DNA of 64,000 nt from Bosea sp. BIWAKO-01 (lineage in GTDB: Bacteria; Pseudomonadota; Alphaproteobacteria; Rhizobiales; Beijerinckiaceae), in contig NZ_BCQA01000001.1 in the NCBI RefSeq assembly GCF_001748145.1, positions 310,001 through 374,000 of the forward strand. The letters run 5' to 3'. Position numbers and translations under genes: made by a program. Numbering within the stretch: position 1 is the first letter of the stretch; each line of letters starts with the position of its first letter. Under the pieces are notes generated by a model. That model searched no databases. It was not told the origin of the DNA and saw only the letters and a program-made list of their open reading frames with translations. Below, piece after piece: positions 33,002 through 41,843 of this stretch.

Positions 33002-34156
33002 ATGCAAGACCTCGATCACGCCGAGATCCGCGACGCCGTCGCAAAACTCTGTGCCGGCTTTCCCGGCGAATACTGGCGCAAGCTCGACCGCGAGATGGCC
33101 TATCCCGCCGCCTTCGTCATCGCGCTGACCGAAAGCGGCTTCCTCTCGGCCCTGATCCCGGAGGAGTATGGCGGGGCCGGCCTGCCGCTCTCGGCCGCCA
33201 CCGTGATCCTGGAGGAGATCCAGCGGCAGGGCTGCAATGGCGGGGCTTGTCACGCCCAGATGTACATCATGGGCACGCTGCTCCGGCATGGTTCGGCCGA
33301 GCAGAAGCGCAGCTACCTCCCCAGGATCGCGTCCGGCGCCTTGCGATTGCAGGCTTTCGGCGTCACCGAGCCGACGAGCGGCACCGACACCACCTCGCTA
33401 CGCACCTTCGCCCGGCGTGAGGGCGACCATTATGTCGTCAACGGGCAGAAGATCTGGACGAGCCGCGCCGCGCAGTCCGACCTGATGCTGCTTCTGGCCC
33501 GCACGACGCCACGCGAGCAGGTCGCCAAGCGCACCGAGGGGCTCTCGGTCTTCATCCTCGACATGCGCGAAGCGCTGAAGGCCGGCCTCACCATCGCGCC
33601 GATCCGCACGATGATGAACCATGCCACGACCGAGGTGTTTTTCGACAATGTCCGCGTGCCTGCCGAGAACCTGATCGGTGAGGAGGGCAAGGGCTTTCGC
33701 TACATCCTGTCCGGCATGAATGCCGAGCGCATCCTGATCGCGGCCGAATGCGTCGGCGACGCGAAATGGTTCATCGAGAAAGCCTCGAACTATGCCCGGG
33801 AACGGCAGGTCTTCGGCCGCCCGATCGGCCAGAACCAGGGGGTCCAGTTCCCGATCGCGAAGGCCTACGCCAATATGCGCGCCGCCGAGCTGATGGTGCG
33901 CGAGGCGGTGCGGCTCTACGAGCAGGGCAAGGATTGCGGGGCCGAAGCCAATATGGCGAAGATGCTGGCGGCCGACGCCTCGTTCGAGGCGGCCAATGCC
34001 TGCGTGCAGACGCATGGCGGCTTCGGCTTTGCCGAGGAATACGACATCGAGCGCAAGTTCCGCGAGACACGGCTCTACCAGGTTGCGCCGATCTCGACGA
34101 ACCTGATCCTGTCCTATCTCGCCGAACATGTGTTGGGCATGCCGAGGTCCTACTGA
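33002..34156 (+). CDS. Acyl-CoA dehydrogenase
   Basis: 384 residues with the usual domains: FGVTEPTSGTDTTSLRT for FAD, the Q-K-I-W-T-S strand and the C-terminal QTHGGFGFAEEYDIERKFRE. At the common catalytic position near the C-terminus it has YQVAP instead of YEGT. A glutamate in MNAERILIAAE (E242) occupies the alternative site used by isovaleryl- and long-chain acyl-CoA dehydrogenases, so the enzyme is probably active on a branched or dicarboxylic acyl-CoA. Ten nt follow the CoA transferase stop, and the hydratase-like gene starts 1 nt after its stop. Confidence 0.92.
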   Translation: MQDLDHAEIRDAVAKLCAGFPGEYWRKLDREMAYPAAFVIALTESGFLSALIPEEYGGAGLPLSAATVILEEIQRQGCNGGACHAQMYIMGTLLRHGSAEQKRSYLPRIASGALRLQAFGVTEPTSGTDTTSLRTFARREGDHYVVNGQKIWTSRAAQSDLMLLLARTTPREQVAKRTEGLSVFILDMREALKAGLTIAPIRTMMNHATTEVFFDNVRVPAENLIGEEGKGFRYILSGMNAERILIAAECVGDAKWFIEKASNYARERQVFGRPIGQNQGVQFPIAKAYANMRAAELMVREAVRLYEQGKDCGAEANMAKMLAADASFEAANACVQTHGGFGFAEEYDIERKFRETRLYQVAPISTNLILSYLAEHVLGMPRSY

Positions 34157-34157
34157 G

Positions 34158-35009
34158 ATGAGCATCGATCTTGACGCCCTCAAGCGCTGGACCGGCAGGA
34201 CCGAGGAGGCCTCCGACCTCGTCACACCGCGTCTGGTGCGGAGCTTCGAGGCGACCTTCGCGCCGCACCTGGCGCCCTATGCCGAGGGTGAGGCGCCGCT
34301 TGCCCTGCACTGGTGCCTGGCCCCGCCAATCGCCCCGATGGGAGCGATCGGCACTGACGGCCATGCCGCCAAGGGCGAATTCCTGCCGCCCGTGCCGCTA
34401 CCGCGCCGGATGTGGGCTGGCGGAACGATCGAAACCCTTGCGCCGCTGCGCACGGGCGACGACGTCACGCGCCGCTCGGTGATCGGCGACATCTCCAACA
34501 AGCAGGGTCGAACGGGACCGCTCTGCTTCGTCGCCGTCGACCACGAACTCGTTACGCCGCGCGGTGTCGCGCTTCGCGAGCGCCACAACATCGTCTACCG
34601 CGAGGCCGCAAAGCCTGGCGCACCGGCCTCCCCCACGCCGGCGCCAGAGCAGCCACGGCCCGCCGATCTGGTCTGGCAGGTCGCGAGTTCACCCGTCTTC
34701 CTGTTCCGCTACTCCGCCATCACCTTCAACAGTCATCGCATCCATTACGACTATCCTTATGTGACGGGTGAGGAAGGCTATGACGGCCTCGTCGTACACG
34801 GGCCGATCCAGGCGACGCTGCTGCTCAACATCATCGCGACGCTGTCGGGCGGCGAACCGATCAGGCTGGATTACCGCGGTGTCGCGCCACTGATCGCAGG
34901 CGACGACTTCCTGGTGAAGGCCAAGCGCCTGCCCGACGGCGGCATCGCGGCGTGGACCGAAGGGTCCGATGGCCGGGTACGCATGGAAGGCGTCAGCCGC
35001 GTTGCGTAG
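34158..35009 (+). CDS. MaoC/HTD2-type hydratase (mesaconyl-C4-CoA hydratase-like)
   Basis: 283 residues with two hot-dog halves. The N-terminal half (about 50-150) contains PLPRRMWAGGTIETLAPLRTGDDVTRRS, the FAS1-like dehydratase pattern of mesaconyl-C4-CoA hydratases. The C-terminal half has RYSAITFNSHRIHYDYPYVTGEEGYDGLVVHGP with the MaoC histidine. Such proteins add water to 2,3-unsaturated acyl-CoAs. Third gene of the operon, completing activation (CoA transferase), oxidation and hydration steps. Confidence 0.87.
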   Translation: MSIDLDALKRWTGRTEEASDLVTPRLVRSFEATFAPHLAPYAEGEAPLALHWCLAPPIAPMGAIGTDGHAAKGEFLPPVPLPRRMWAGGTIETLAPLRTGDDVTRRSVIGDISNKQGRTGPLCFVAVDHELVTPRGVALRERHNIVYREAAKPGAPASPTPAPEQPRPADLVWQVASSPVFLFRYSAITFNSHRIHYDYPYVTGEEGYDGLVVHGPIQATLLLNIIATLSGGEPIRLDYRGVAPLIAGDDFLVKAKRLPDGGIAAWTEGSDGRVRMEGVSRVA

Positions 35010-35012
35010 TGG

Positions 35013-35633
35013 TCAGGCCGGTGGAATGAAGGGCTGCGCGATCGCCTGAAAGACCGGCAGGGCTTCCAGGCGCGCGGCCTCCCTGGCAAGCGTCGGATAG
35101 TCACCGGGCGAGGCGATCCCGGGATGGGCCTCCATCAGGAAGCGCCAGGCCACCGCGAGGGCGATATCGGCATGGCCGATGCGTCCGGCTGGACCGTCGC
35201 CCTGCTGGCTGCGCTCTGTCTCCAGGACGGACAGCGTCGCGAGAATCTGGGCGCGGCAGCGCTCGGCCCAGACCTGCGACACCTCCCGATGCAGCTTCAA
35301 CTCGTAGAACAGGCTGACGGCCTTCTCGGCGAAGCCCATCGCCAGCCCGGCCGTGCGCACCGCCCAGTGTCGGGCCGGCTCCGTGACCGGGAACAATCGG
35401 CGTTCGGCGGCGACGCGGCCGTCGAGATAGTCGAGGATGCCGTGGCTTTCGACCAGCACGAGGCCGTCATCCAGCACGAGCGTCGGTACGCGCGTCAGGG
35501 GGTTGTAGGGCCGGATCTTCTCGGCGTCGCCGAAGACCGACCATGGCCGATGCTCGAAGGGCAGTTCGTACAGCTTCAAGGCGATGCCGACGCGCCGCAC
35601 GAAGGGGGAATCATACTGGCCGATCAGGATCAT
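35013..35633 (-). CDS. Glutathione S-transferase family protein
   Basis: 206 residues. The thioredoxin-like N-terminal domain begins MILIGQYDSPFVRRVGIALK, with a serine in the usual catalytic region, VPTLVLDDG and the ESHGILDYLDG glutathione-binding loop. The C-terminal all-helical domain spans about 85-200. It probably conjugates or reduces electrophiles. It is convergent with the hydratase gene and divergent from cpdB, with an inverted repeat 122 bp upstream. Confidence 0.9.
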   Translation of the reverse strand: MILIGQYDSPFVRRVGIALKLYELPFEHRPWSVFGDAEKIRPYNPLTRVPTLVLDDGLVLVESHGILDYLDGRVAAERRLFPVTEPARHWAVRTAGLAMGFAEKAVSLFYELKLHREVSQVWAERCRAQILATLSVLETERSQQGDGPAGRIGHADIALAVAWRFLMEAHPGIASPGDYPTLAREAARLEALPVFQAIAQPFIPPA

Positions 35634-35754
35634 GCGGGGCGCCTCCTGTCGAAGCCTGCCATCGGCCGACGCGTCCAGGCAAGCAAGGCGGGGAAGCCGC
35701 AGGCAGCCCGCATCTTTGGCGCGCCATGCGCCCGGCGCGATGCCAGACCAAGCG

Positions 35755-35780
35755 GCGTTTGAACGAAATCATTCAAACGC
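35755..35780. promoter_or_regulatory. Inverted repeat upstream of the GST gene (candidate TetR-type operator)
   Basis: GCGTTTGAA and TTCAAACGC (9-bp arms, 8-nt centre) form a perfect palindrome in the 266-bp gap between the GST gene and cpdB. Size and symmetry fit a TetR- or LacI-type operator. No regulator gene of this kind is adjacent. Confidence 0.45.
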
Positions 35781-35806
35781 AGGAAACGTGGTCGTCTCTA
35801 ATAGTT

Positions 35807-35858
35807 TAGAGCATGAACTACGCGAAAAACCGTTGCCCCTTTTTCGCGGCATGCTCTA
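35807..35858. repeat. Hyphomicrobiales-type palindromic intergenic element
   Basis: TAGAGCATG and CATGCTCTA bound an inner pair CGCGAAAAA/TTTTTCGCG. The 52-bp unit matches the familiar TAGAGCATG...CATGCTCTA intergenic family of rhizobia and relatives. Its function is unknown; it sits just upstream of cpdB. Confidence 0.65.
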
Positions 35859-35899
35859 GCCTCCGGACATTCAGAACAGATATCCAGAGGCTGGGTCCG

Positions 35900-37852
35900 A
35901 TGTTACGCGCAACCGAATTCAGCCGCCGTGAAACCTTGAAGGCCGGAGCAGCCATGGCCGCCGCAGCGACGCTGCCTTCCGGCCTCGCCGCGCAGAGCCC
36001 CGTGAAGCTCAAGCTGCGTGTGCTGGAGACCACCGATCTCCATGTCAATGTCGTGCCCTACGACTATTTTCGTGACGCCGCCGACGACACGGTCGGTCTC
36101 GCCAAGACGGCGAGCCTGATCAAGCTGGCGCAGGCGGAAGCCAGGAACAGCATCCTGTTCGACAATGGCGACTTCCTGCAGGGCTCTTCGCTTGGGGACT
36201 TCATCGCCTACAAGAAGGGGCTGAAGCCCGGCGAGACGCACCCGATGCTCGCTGCCATGAACGCCCTGCCCTATGCCTGCGGTACGCTCGGCAATCACGA
36301 GTTCAATTACGGCCTCCCGTTCCTCGAGAACGGCCTCGCCAAAGCGGAATTCCCGCTGGTCTGCGCCAATGTCACGCGCCCCGAAGGCACACCGCTGATC
36401 GACCCCTGGATCATGCTCGACCAGAGCTTCGAGGACGAGGCCGGCCAGAAGCAGTTGCTCAAGATCGGCGTGATCGGCTTCGTGCCGCCGCAGATCATGC
36501 AATGGGACAAGGGCAATCTCGACGGTAAGCTGGTGGCGACGGACATCGTCGATGCCGCCCGCAAGCACCTGCCCGACCTGCTCAGGGCCGGTCCCGACCT
36601 GGTCGTCGCGCTCTGTCATTCCGGCATCGCCGGTGGCGTTCGCAAGGGCATGGAGGAGAATGCGGCGCTGCATCTCGCCAGGCTCGACGGCATCGACGTG
36701 ATCCTGACCGGTCACCAGCATCTGGTTTTCCCGGGCGGCAAGGCCTTTGACGGCATCGAAGGCGTCGACAACAAGCTGGGCTCGCTGCATGGCAAGCCGG
36801 CCTGCCAGCCCGGCTTCTGGGGTTCGCATCTGGGGCTGATCGATCTCGAACTGGAAAAGCGCGACGGGCGCTGGAAGGTTGCCGGCTTCAAGGTCGAGCC
36901 CCGCCCGATCTTCGAGCGCACGCCGGACCGCAAGATCGTATCGAAGGCCGCCACCGAACAATCGGTGCTCACAACCGTGAAGGCCGATCACGAGGCGACG
37001 CTGATCTATATGCGCGAGCCGGTCGGCTCCACCGCGAGCCCGATCAACAGCTATTTCGCGCTGGTTGCCGACGATCCCTCGGTCCAGATCGTGGCCGAGG
37101 CACAGACGGCCTATGTGCAAGGCCTGATGGCGCAGACGCAGTGGAAGGGGCTGCCCGTGCTCTCTGCGGCCGCGCCCTTCAAGTCCGGCGGGCGCGCGGG
37201 GCCGAGTTTCTACACCGATATCCCGGCCGGCCCGATCGCGATCAAGAACGTCGCCGATATCTACCTGTACCCGAACTCGGTGCAGGTGGTGAAGGTCACC
37301 GGCGCCGAGGTCCGCGAATGGCTGGAGCGCTCAGCCGGCATTTTCAACCGCATTGACCCGGCTAAGACCGAAGAGCAGCCACTGATCGACCCGGGCTTCC
37401 CCCCCTTCAATTTCGATGTGATCGACGGCGTGACCTACCGGATCGATGTGACTCAAGCCTCGCGCTATGACGGCAATGGCGCGCTTGTCGCGCGCGACGC
37501 TCGCCGCATCGTCGACCTCGCCTATGCCGGTAAGCCGATCGACGACCAGGCCGAGTTCATCATCGCGACCAATAATTACCGTGCCTCGGGCGGCGGGAAC
37601 TTTCCCGGCACCAGGACAACCGTGGTGCTGGAGGCGCCCGATCTCAACCGCGACGTGATCGTACGCTACATCATCGAAAAGAAGACGATCGAACCCAAGG
37701 CCGATGGTAACTGGTCGCTGGTAGCACTTCCGGCCGGCGTGAACGTCACCTTCCTGACTTCGCCAGCCGCGGCAGGAAAATTGCCAGCTGATTTTAAGGC
37801 GCAACCGGCCGGCGATGGTGGTGAAGGATTCGTGAAGTACCGTCTTCTGTAA
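35900..37852 (+). CDS. cpdB: 2',3'-cyclic-nucleotide 2'-phosphodiesterase/3'-nucleotidase, Tat-exported
   Basis: 650 residues from MLRATEFSRRETLKAGAAMAAAATLPSGLAA, a twin-arginine signal (SRRETLK). The N-terminal calcineurin-like phosphoesterase domain shows LETTDLHVNV, DNGDFLQGSS, GNHEFNYG and GHQHLVFPG, all metal ligands in place. The C-terminal 5'-nucleotidase domain (about 410-560) binds the base. It scavenges periplasmic nucleotides and cyclic phosphates. AGAGG 9 nt before the ATG at 35900 selects this start; a start at 35813 would lie inside the palindromic repeat. Confidence 0.93.
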   Translation: MLRATEFSRRETLKAGAAMAAAATLPSGLAAQSPVKLKLRVLETTDLHVNVVPYDYFRDAADDTVGLAKTASLIKLAQAEARNSILFDNGDFLQGSSLGDFIAYKKGLKPGETHPMLAAMNALPYACGTLGNHEFNYGLPFLENGLAKAEFPLVCANVTRPEGTPLIDPWIMLDQSFEDEAGQKQLLKIGVIGFVPPQIMQWDKGNLDGKLVATDIVDAARKHLPDLLRAGPDLVVALCHSGIAGGVRKGMEENAALHLARLDGIDVILTGHQHLVFPGGKAFDGIEGVDNKLGSLHGKPACQPGFWGSHLGLIDLELEKRDGRWKVAGFKVEPRPIFERTPDRKIVSKAATEQSVLTTVKADHEATLIYMREPVGSTASPINSYFALVADDPSVQIVAEAQTAYVQGLMAQTQWKGLPVLSAAAPFKSGGRAGPSFYTDIPAGPIAIKNVADIYLYPNSVQVVKVTGAEVREWLERSAGIFNRIDPAKTEEQPLIDPGFPPFNFDVIDGVTYRIDVTQASRYDGNGALVARDARRIVDLAYAGKPIDDQAEFIIATNNYRASGGGNFPGTRTTVVLEAPDLNRDVIVRYIIEKKTIEPKADGNWSLVALPAGVNVTFLTSPAAAGKLPADFKAQPAGDGGEGFVKYRLL

Positions 37853-37939
37853 GACAACCTTACGACATCACGCACAGCAAACAATCATTAATACAGAGAT
37901 AGAACCACCGATAAATTACCTTACCTTGCCAAACCTCAG

Positions 37940-37956
37940 CTTAGATGAATTCTAAT
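37940..37956 (+). promoter_or_regulatory. Candidate iron control element (Irr box) upstream of the iron transporter
   Basis: CTTAGATGAATTCTAAT matches the alphaproteobacterial ICE consensus TTTAGAANNNTTCTAAA at 11 of 14 defined positions and lies about 95 bp before the binding-protein start. A TTGACA at 37971-37976 follows as a possible -35 box. Irr-type control fits the iron transporter downstream. Confidence 0.5.
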
Positions 37957-38051
37957 GACGATTATCTTCGTTGACAGCGATATTTTAAAGCAAATACGTA
38001 TTCGCACGATATCAACTGTCGCGCCCATAGATTTCAACCCAGAGACACGCC

Positions 38052-39083
38052 ATGGCTTTCTCCTTCCGACATCTGGCGTCCGCCCTGATGCTGGGCATCC
38101 TCTCGTCCGGGGTTTCGAGCTTTGCGCTCGCCCAGGCGGCGCCGGCACCCAGCCCCGAGGGAATCGTCGTCTACAACGCCCAGCATGAGAGCCTGACGCG
38201 CGCCTGGTCGGACGCCTTCACCAAGGAAACCGGGATCAAGGTGACGCTCCGCAAGGGCAGCGATACCGAGCTCGGCAACCAGATCGTCCAGGAAGGCGCG
38301 GCCTCCCCGGCCGATGTCTTCATCACCGAGAACTCGCCCGCGATGGTGCTGGTCGACAATGCCGGCCTGTTTGCCCCTCTCTCGCCCGCCACGCTGGACC
38401 TCGTCCCCGACGCGCTGCGGCCGGCAAACGGAAAATGGCTCGGCGTTGCCGCCCGCTCGACCGTCTTCGCCTATGACAAGACGAAGCTGAGCGAGGACAA
38501 GCTGCCGAAATCGATCATGGACCTGGCCTCCCCGGCCTGGAAGGATCGCTGGGCTGCCTCGCCGTCCGGCGCCGATTTCCAGGCGATCGTGGGCGCCATG
38601 CTCGTCCTCAAGGGCGAAGCGGAGACCGCGACCTGGCTCAAGGCGATGAAGGCAGGCTCCAAGCCCTATCGCGGCAACAGCGTCGCGATGAAGGCCGTGA
38701 ATACGGGCGAAGTCGAAGGCGCCGTGATCTACCACTATTACTTCTTCGGCGATCAGGCGAAGACCGCCGAGAACAGCGGCAATGTCGCGCTGCACTATTT
38801 CCGGCAGCAGGATCCGGGCGCCTTCGTCAGCGTCTCCGGAGCCGGCGTGCTGGCGTCCAGCAAGCACAAGCCGGAGGCCGAGGCTTTCGTGAAATGGGTC
38901 GCCGGCAAGGGAGGCCAGGACATCCTGAGGACCGGGGATTCCTTCGAATACGCCGTCGCCAAGGGCGCGGAATCCAACCCCAAGCTCGTGCCGCTGGCGC
39001 AGCTCGACGCCCCGAAGGTCGAACCCTCCAAGCTTGACAGCAAGGCGGTCACCGAGCTGATGACCAAGGCCGGGCTGCTCTGA
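38052..39083 (+). CDS. fbpA: Ferric iron ABC transporter substrate-binding protein (FbpA/FutA type)
   Basis: 343 residues: a signal peptide (cleavage expected after FALAQA), then VVYNAQHESLTRAWSDAFTKETGIKV, typical of the COG1840 iron receptors. The tyrosine cluster that holds Fe(III) is Y227, Y229 and Y230 in AVIYHYYFFGD. Periplasmic; delivers iron to the FbpB/FbpC pair encoded next. The 199-bp upstream gap is AT-rich and carries an Irr-like box, so expression is probably iron-controlled. Confidence 0.93.
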   Translation: MAFSFRHLASALMLGILSSGVSSFALAQAAPAPSPEGIVVYNAQHESLTRAWSDAFTKETGIKVTLRKGSDTELGNQIVQEGAASPADVFITENSPAMVLVDNAGLFAPLSPATLDLVPDALRPANGKWLGVAARSTVFAYDKTKLSEDKLPKSIMDLASPAWKDRWAASPSGADFQAIVGAMLVLKGEAETATWLKAMKAGSKPYRGNSVAMKAVNTGEVEGAVIYHYYFFGDQAKTAENSGNVALHYFRQQDPGAFVSVSGAGVLASSKHKPEAEAFVKWVAGKGGQDILRTGDSFEYAVAKGAESNPKLVPLAQLDAPKVEPSKLDSKAVTELMTKAGLL

Positions 39084-39139
39084 CAGCCCCTCTGCCGGGC
39101 AGTGAGCCAGCCTCGCTGCCCGTGCCAGTCGAGAATTCC

Positions 39140-40729
39140 ATGAGCACGGTATTCCAGCCCGCTGTCAGCACATCGCTGCGGAGACACCCCGCGCTGCGGC
39201 CGCTGCACGGCCGGCTGCACGAGGTGGTGACGGCGGCTGCTGCGCTCGTCGCCCTGTTCTGCCTGGCACCGCTCGCGTTCCTGATCGCGATCACCATCCA
39301 GACCGGTGCGGACACGGTCGTCGCGCTGGTTTTTCGCGCGCGGGTCGGCGAACTCCTGTTGAACACGCTGCTGCTTGAGCTCTCGGTCGTCCCGGCAGCA
39401 GTTGCGCTCGGTATCCTTCTCGCCTGGCTCACCGAGAGGACGACGATCCCCGGGGCACGCGCCTGGTCATGGCTCGCGGTTGCGCCCCTGGCGGTGCCGG
39501 CCTTCGTCCAGGGCTATGCCTGGGCGAGCTTTGCCCCGCATCTTCATGGCCTGCCCGGAGCGACCCTGATCTCCGTCCTGGCCTATACGCCCTTCATCTA
39601 TCTGCCCGTGATCGCGCAATTGCGCCGGCTCGACCCGGCGCTGGAAGAGATTGCGACCTCGCTCGGACGCTCGCCCCGCCAGGTCTTCACCCAGGTCGTG
39701 CTGCCGCAGCTGCACCTCCCGGTTTCCGGCGGAGCACTCCTGATCGGCCTGCATCTTCTGGCCGAGTACGGACTGTTCGCGATGATCCGCTTCGACACCT
39801 TCGCGACCGCCATCATCGACCAGTTCCAGTCGAGCTATAACGGCCCGGCGGCCAATATGCTGGCCGGCGTTCTGGTGCTGTGCTGTCTCGGCCTGCTGGT
39901 GCTCGACCGTGCCTTCCGCGGCCGCGAGCGTCAGGCCCGCGTCGGCAGCGGGGCGCCACGGGCCGCTACCCGGCTCAAGACCGGCCGGATCTGGACCGTG
40001 CCGTGCCTGGGCCTGCTTCTCACTTACGCACTGCTCTCACTCGGCGTCCCCAGCCTGACGCTCGGACGCTGGCTCGTTCTCGGCGGGGTGGAGGCCTGGC
40101 GGATTTCCGATCTCGCCGCCGCCTTTGGCACGACCGTCTTCTATGCCGCGGCCGGCGCCGCCCTCACCAGTGCTGCCGCCATCCCGATCGCCTGGCTCTG
40201 CGTGCGACGACCGGGGCTCTGGCAACGCCGGCTCGAAGCCTGCCATGTCTATGTCGGCTCGCTGCCGGGCATCGTGGTTGCGCTCGCGCTGGTCACGATC
40301 ACCGTCCGCGTCGCGCTGCCGCTCTATCAGAGCTGGTTCATGCTGCTCGTCGCCTATGCGCTGATCTTCCTGCCACGCGCACTCATCGGCCTGCGCGGCA
40401 GTCTCGCGCAGGTGCCGGTCGAGCTCGAATGGGCGGCTTCGGCTCTCGGGCGGCCGCCCTTGCTGGCGGTGCTGCAGGTCACGCTGCGCCTGGCGGCGCC
40501 GGGGCTTGCCGCGGCGATGGCGCTCGTCGGACTTGGCATCACCACCGAGCTGACCGCCACGCTCCTGCTCTCGCCCAATGGCACGCGGACGCTGGCGACG
40601 GAGTTCTGGTCGCTGACCGGCGAGATCGACTATGTCGCGGCGACGCCCTATGCGGTCCTGATGATCATCCTGTCCATCCCGATGGCCGTGATGCTGCATC
40701 GGCAGTCGCGAAAGGCGAACGGCCTGTGA
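39140..40729 (+). CDS. fbpB: Ferric iron ABC transporter permease (FbpB type)
   Basis: 529 residues with about 12 helices, made of two fused permease halves as usual for this family. The coupling motifs are EIATSLGRSPRQVFTQVVLP (first half) and ELEWAASALGRPPLLAVLQVTL (second half). ATG at 39140 is preferred to a GTG at 39122, although neither has a strong ribosome binding site. The stop overlaps the ATP-binding gene by 4 nt (GTGA). Confidence 0.92.
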   Translation: MSTVFQPAVSTSLRRHPALRPLHGRLHEVVTAAAALVALFCLAPLAFLIAITIQTGADTVVALVFRARVGELLLNTLLLELSVVPAAVALGILLAWLTERTTIPGARAWSWLAVAPLAVPAFVQGYAWASFAPHLHGLPGATLISVLAYTPFIYLPVIAQLRRLDPALEEIATSLGRSPRQVFTQVVLPQLHLPVSGGALLIGLHLLAEYGLFAMIRFDTFATAIIDQFQSSYNGPAANMLAGVLVLCCLGLLVLDRAFRGRERQARVGSGAPRAATRLKTGRIWTVPCLGLLLTYALLSLGVPSLTLGRWLVLGGVEAWRISDLAAAFGTTVFYAAAGAALTSAAAIPIAWLCVRRPGLWQRRLEACHVYVGSLPGIVVALALVTITVRVALPLYQSWFMLLVAYALIFLPRALIGLRGSLAQVPVELEWAASALGRPPLLAVLQVTLRLAAPGLAAAMALVGLGITTELTATLLLSPNGTRTLATEFWSLTGEIDYVAATPYAVLMIILSIPMAVMLHRQSRKANGL

Positions 40730-41811
40730 GCGTCCTGACCGTTTCCGGCCTGAGCAAGCAGTACGGCGCGACGCTTGCCCTCGACGACATCAGCTTCTCG
40801 GTCGCGCCCGGCATACGGGCCGCGATCGTCGGCCCCTCGGGATCGGGCAAGACGACCCTGCTGCGCATCATCGCGGGCTTCGAGACCGCTGCCGCGGGCA
40901 CCGTGACCATCGGCAACGAGATCATCGTCGATGGTGGCCTGGGCGTCCCCGCGCATCTGCGCGGGATCGGCGTCGTGACGCAGGATGGCTCCCTGTTTCC
41001 GCATCTCAGCATCGCCGAGAATATCGGCTTCGGGCTAACGCGGAACCAGACCGACCGGGATGCCCGGATCGCAGAGCTGATGGACATTGTCGAACTGCCG
41101 CGCAGCATGGCCGACAGACGCCCTCACCAGCTGTCCGGCGGACAGCAGCAGCGCGTCGCGCTCGCCCGCGCGCTCGCCCGGCGGCCGCGGCTGATGCTTC
41201 TGGACGAGCCCTTTTCCGCCCTCGATACCGGCCTGCGCGAGACCATGCGCCGCAAGGTGGCCGACGTGCTGCGGGAGTTCGCGGTGACCGCGATCCTCGT
41301 CACGCATGACCAGGGCGAAGCGCTCGGCTTCGCCGACCAGCTCGTCGTGCTGAAGGAGGGCCGGCTGGTCCAGGCGGGGCCGCCGCGGCTGCTCTATCTG
41401 CAACCGCGCAATCCCGTGATCGCGCGTTTCCTCGGCGACGCGATCCTGCTGCAGGCAGAATTGGCCGATGGAGCGGCGCGCTGCGCGCTCGGGCAGATCG
41501 CGGTCGCCGACCGAACCCGCCGCGGCCCGGCGACGATCCTGCTGCGGCCCGAACAGCTGCGCCTGCGGCCATCGGGCGGCCCGGAGCTCGCTGGCGGCAC
41601 CGGGGGGCGGATCGTCGAAGTCGAGTTCGGCGGCGCCAGCAGCCTCGTCACGATCGCGCTCGATGCGGACGCAGACACCCTGCTGCAGTTGCGCTCATCC
41701 GATCTGTCGCCGCCGGAACCGGGAACGCATGTGGCGATCGAAGTCTCCGGTGCGGCCTACCCGTTCGACGGCGCGGTCGCCCTGGAGCCTGCCGGCAAGG
41801 CGAAGCGTTAG
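40726..41811 (+). CDS. fbpC: Ferric iron ABC transporter ATP-binding protein (FbpC type)
   Basis: 361 residues with GTG start. Walker A GPSGSGKTT (about 36-44), signature LSGGQQQRVALARAL, Walker B LMLLDEPFSALD and the H-loop LVTHDQGEAL; the C-terminal 120 residues form a TOBE-like regulatory domain. It drives uptake through FbpB. GTGA overlap with the permease gene gives translational coupling. Convergent with mcd 32 bp downstream. Confidence 0.94.
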   Translation: MSVLTVSGLSKQYGATLALDDISFSVAPGIRAAIVGPSGSGKTTLLRIIAGFETAAAGTVTIGNEIIVDGGLGVPAHLRGIGVVTQDGSLFPHLSIAENIGFGLTRNQTDRDARIAELMDIVELPRSMADRRPHQLSGGQQQRVALARALARRPRLMLLDEPFSALDTGLRETMRRKVADVLREFAVTAILVTHDQGEALGFADQLVVLKEGRLVQAGPPRLLYLQPRNPVIARFLGDAILLQAELADGAARCALGQIAVADRTRRGPATILLRPEQLRLRPSGGPELAGGTGGRIVEVEFGGASSLVTIALDADADTLLQLRSSDLSPPEPGTHVAIEVSGAAYPFDGAVALEPAGKAKR

Positions 41812-41843
41812 CCGCCGGCTTCCTCGGGCGGCTCCGGGCGCTC

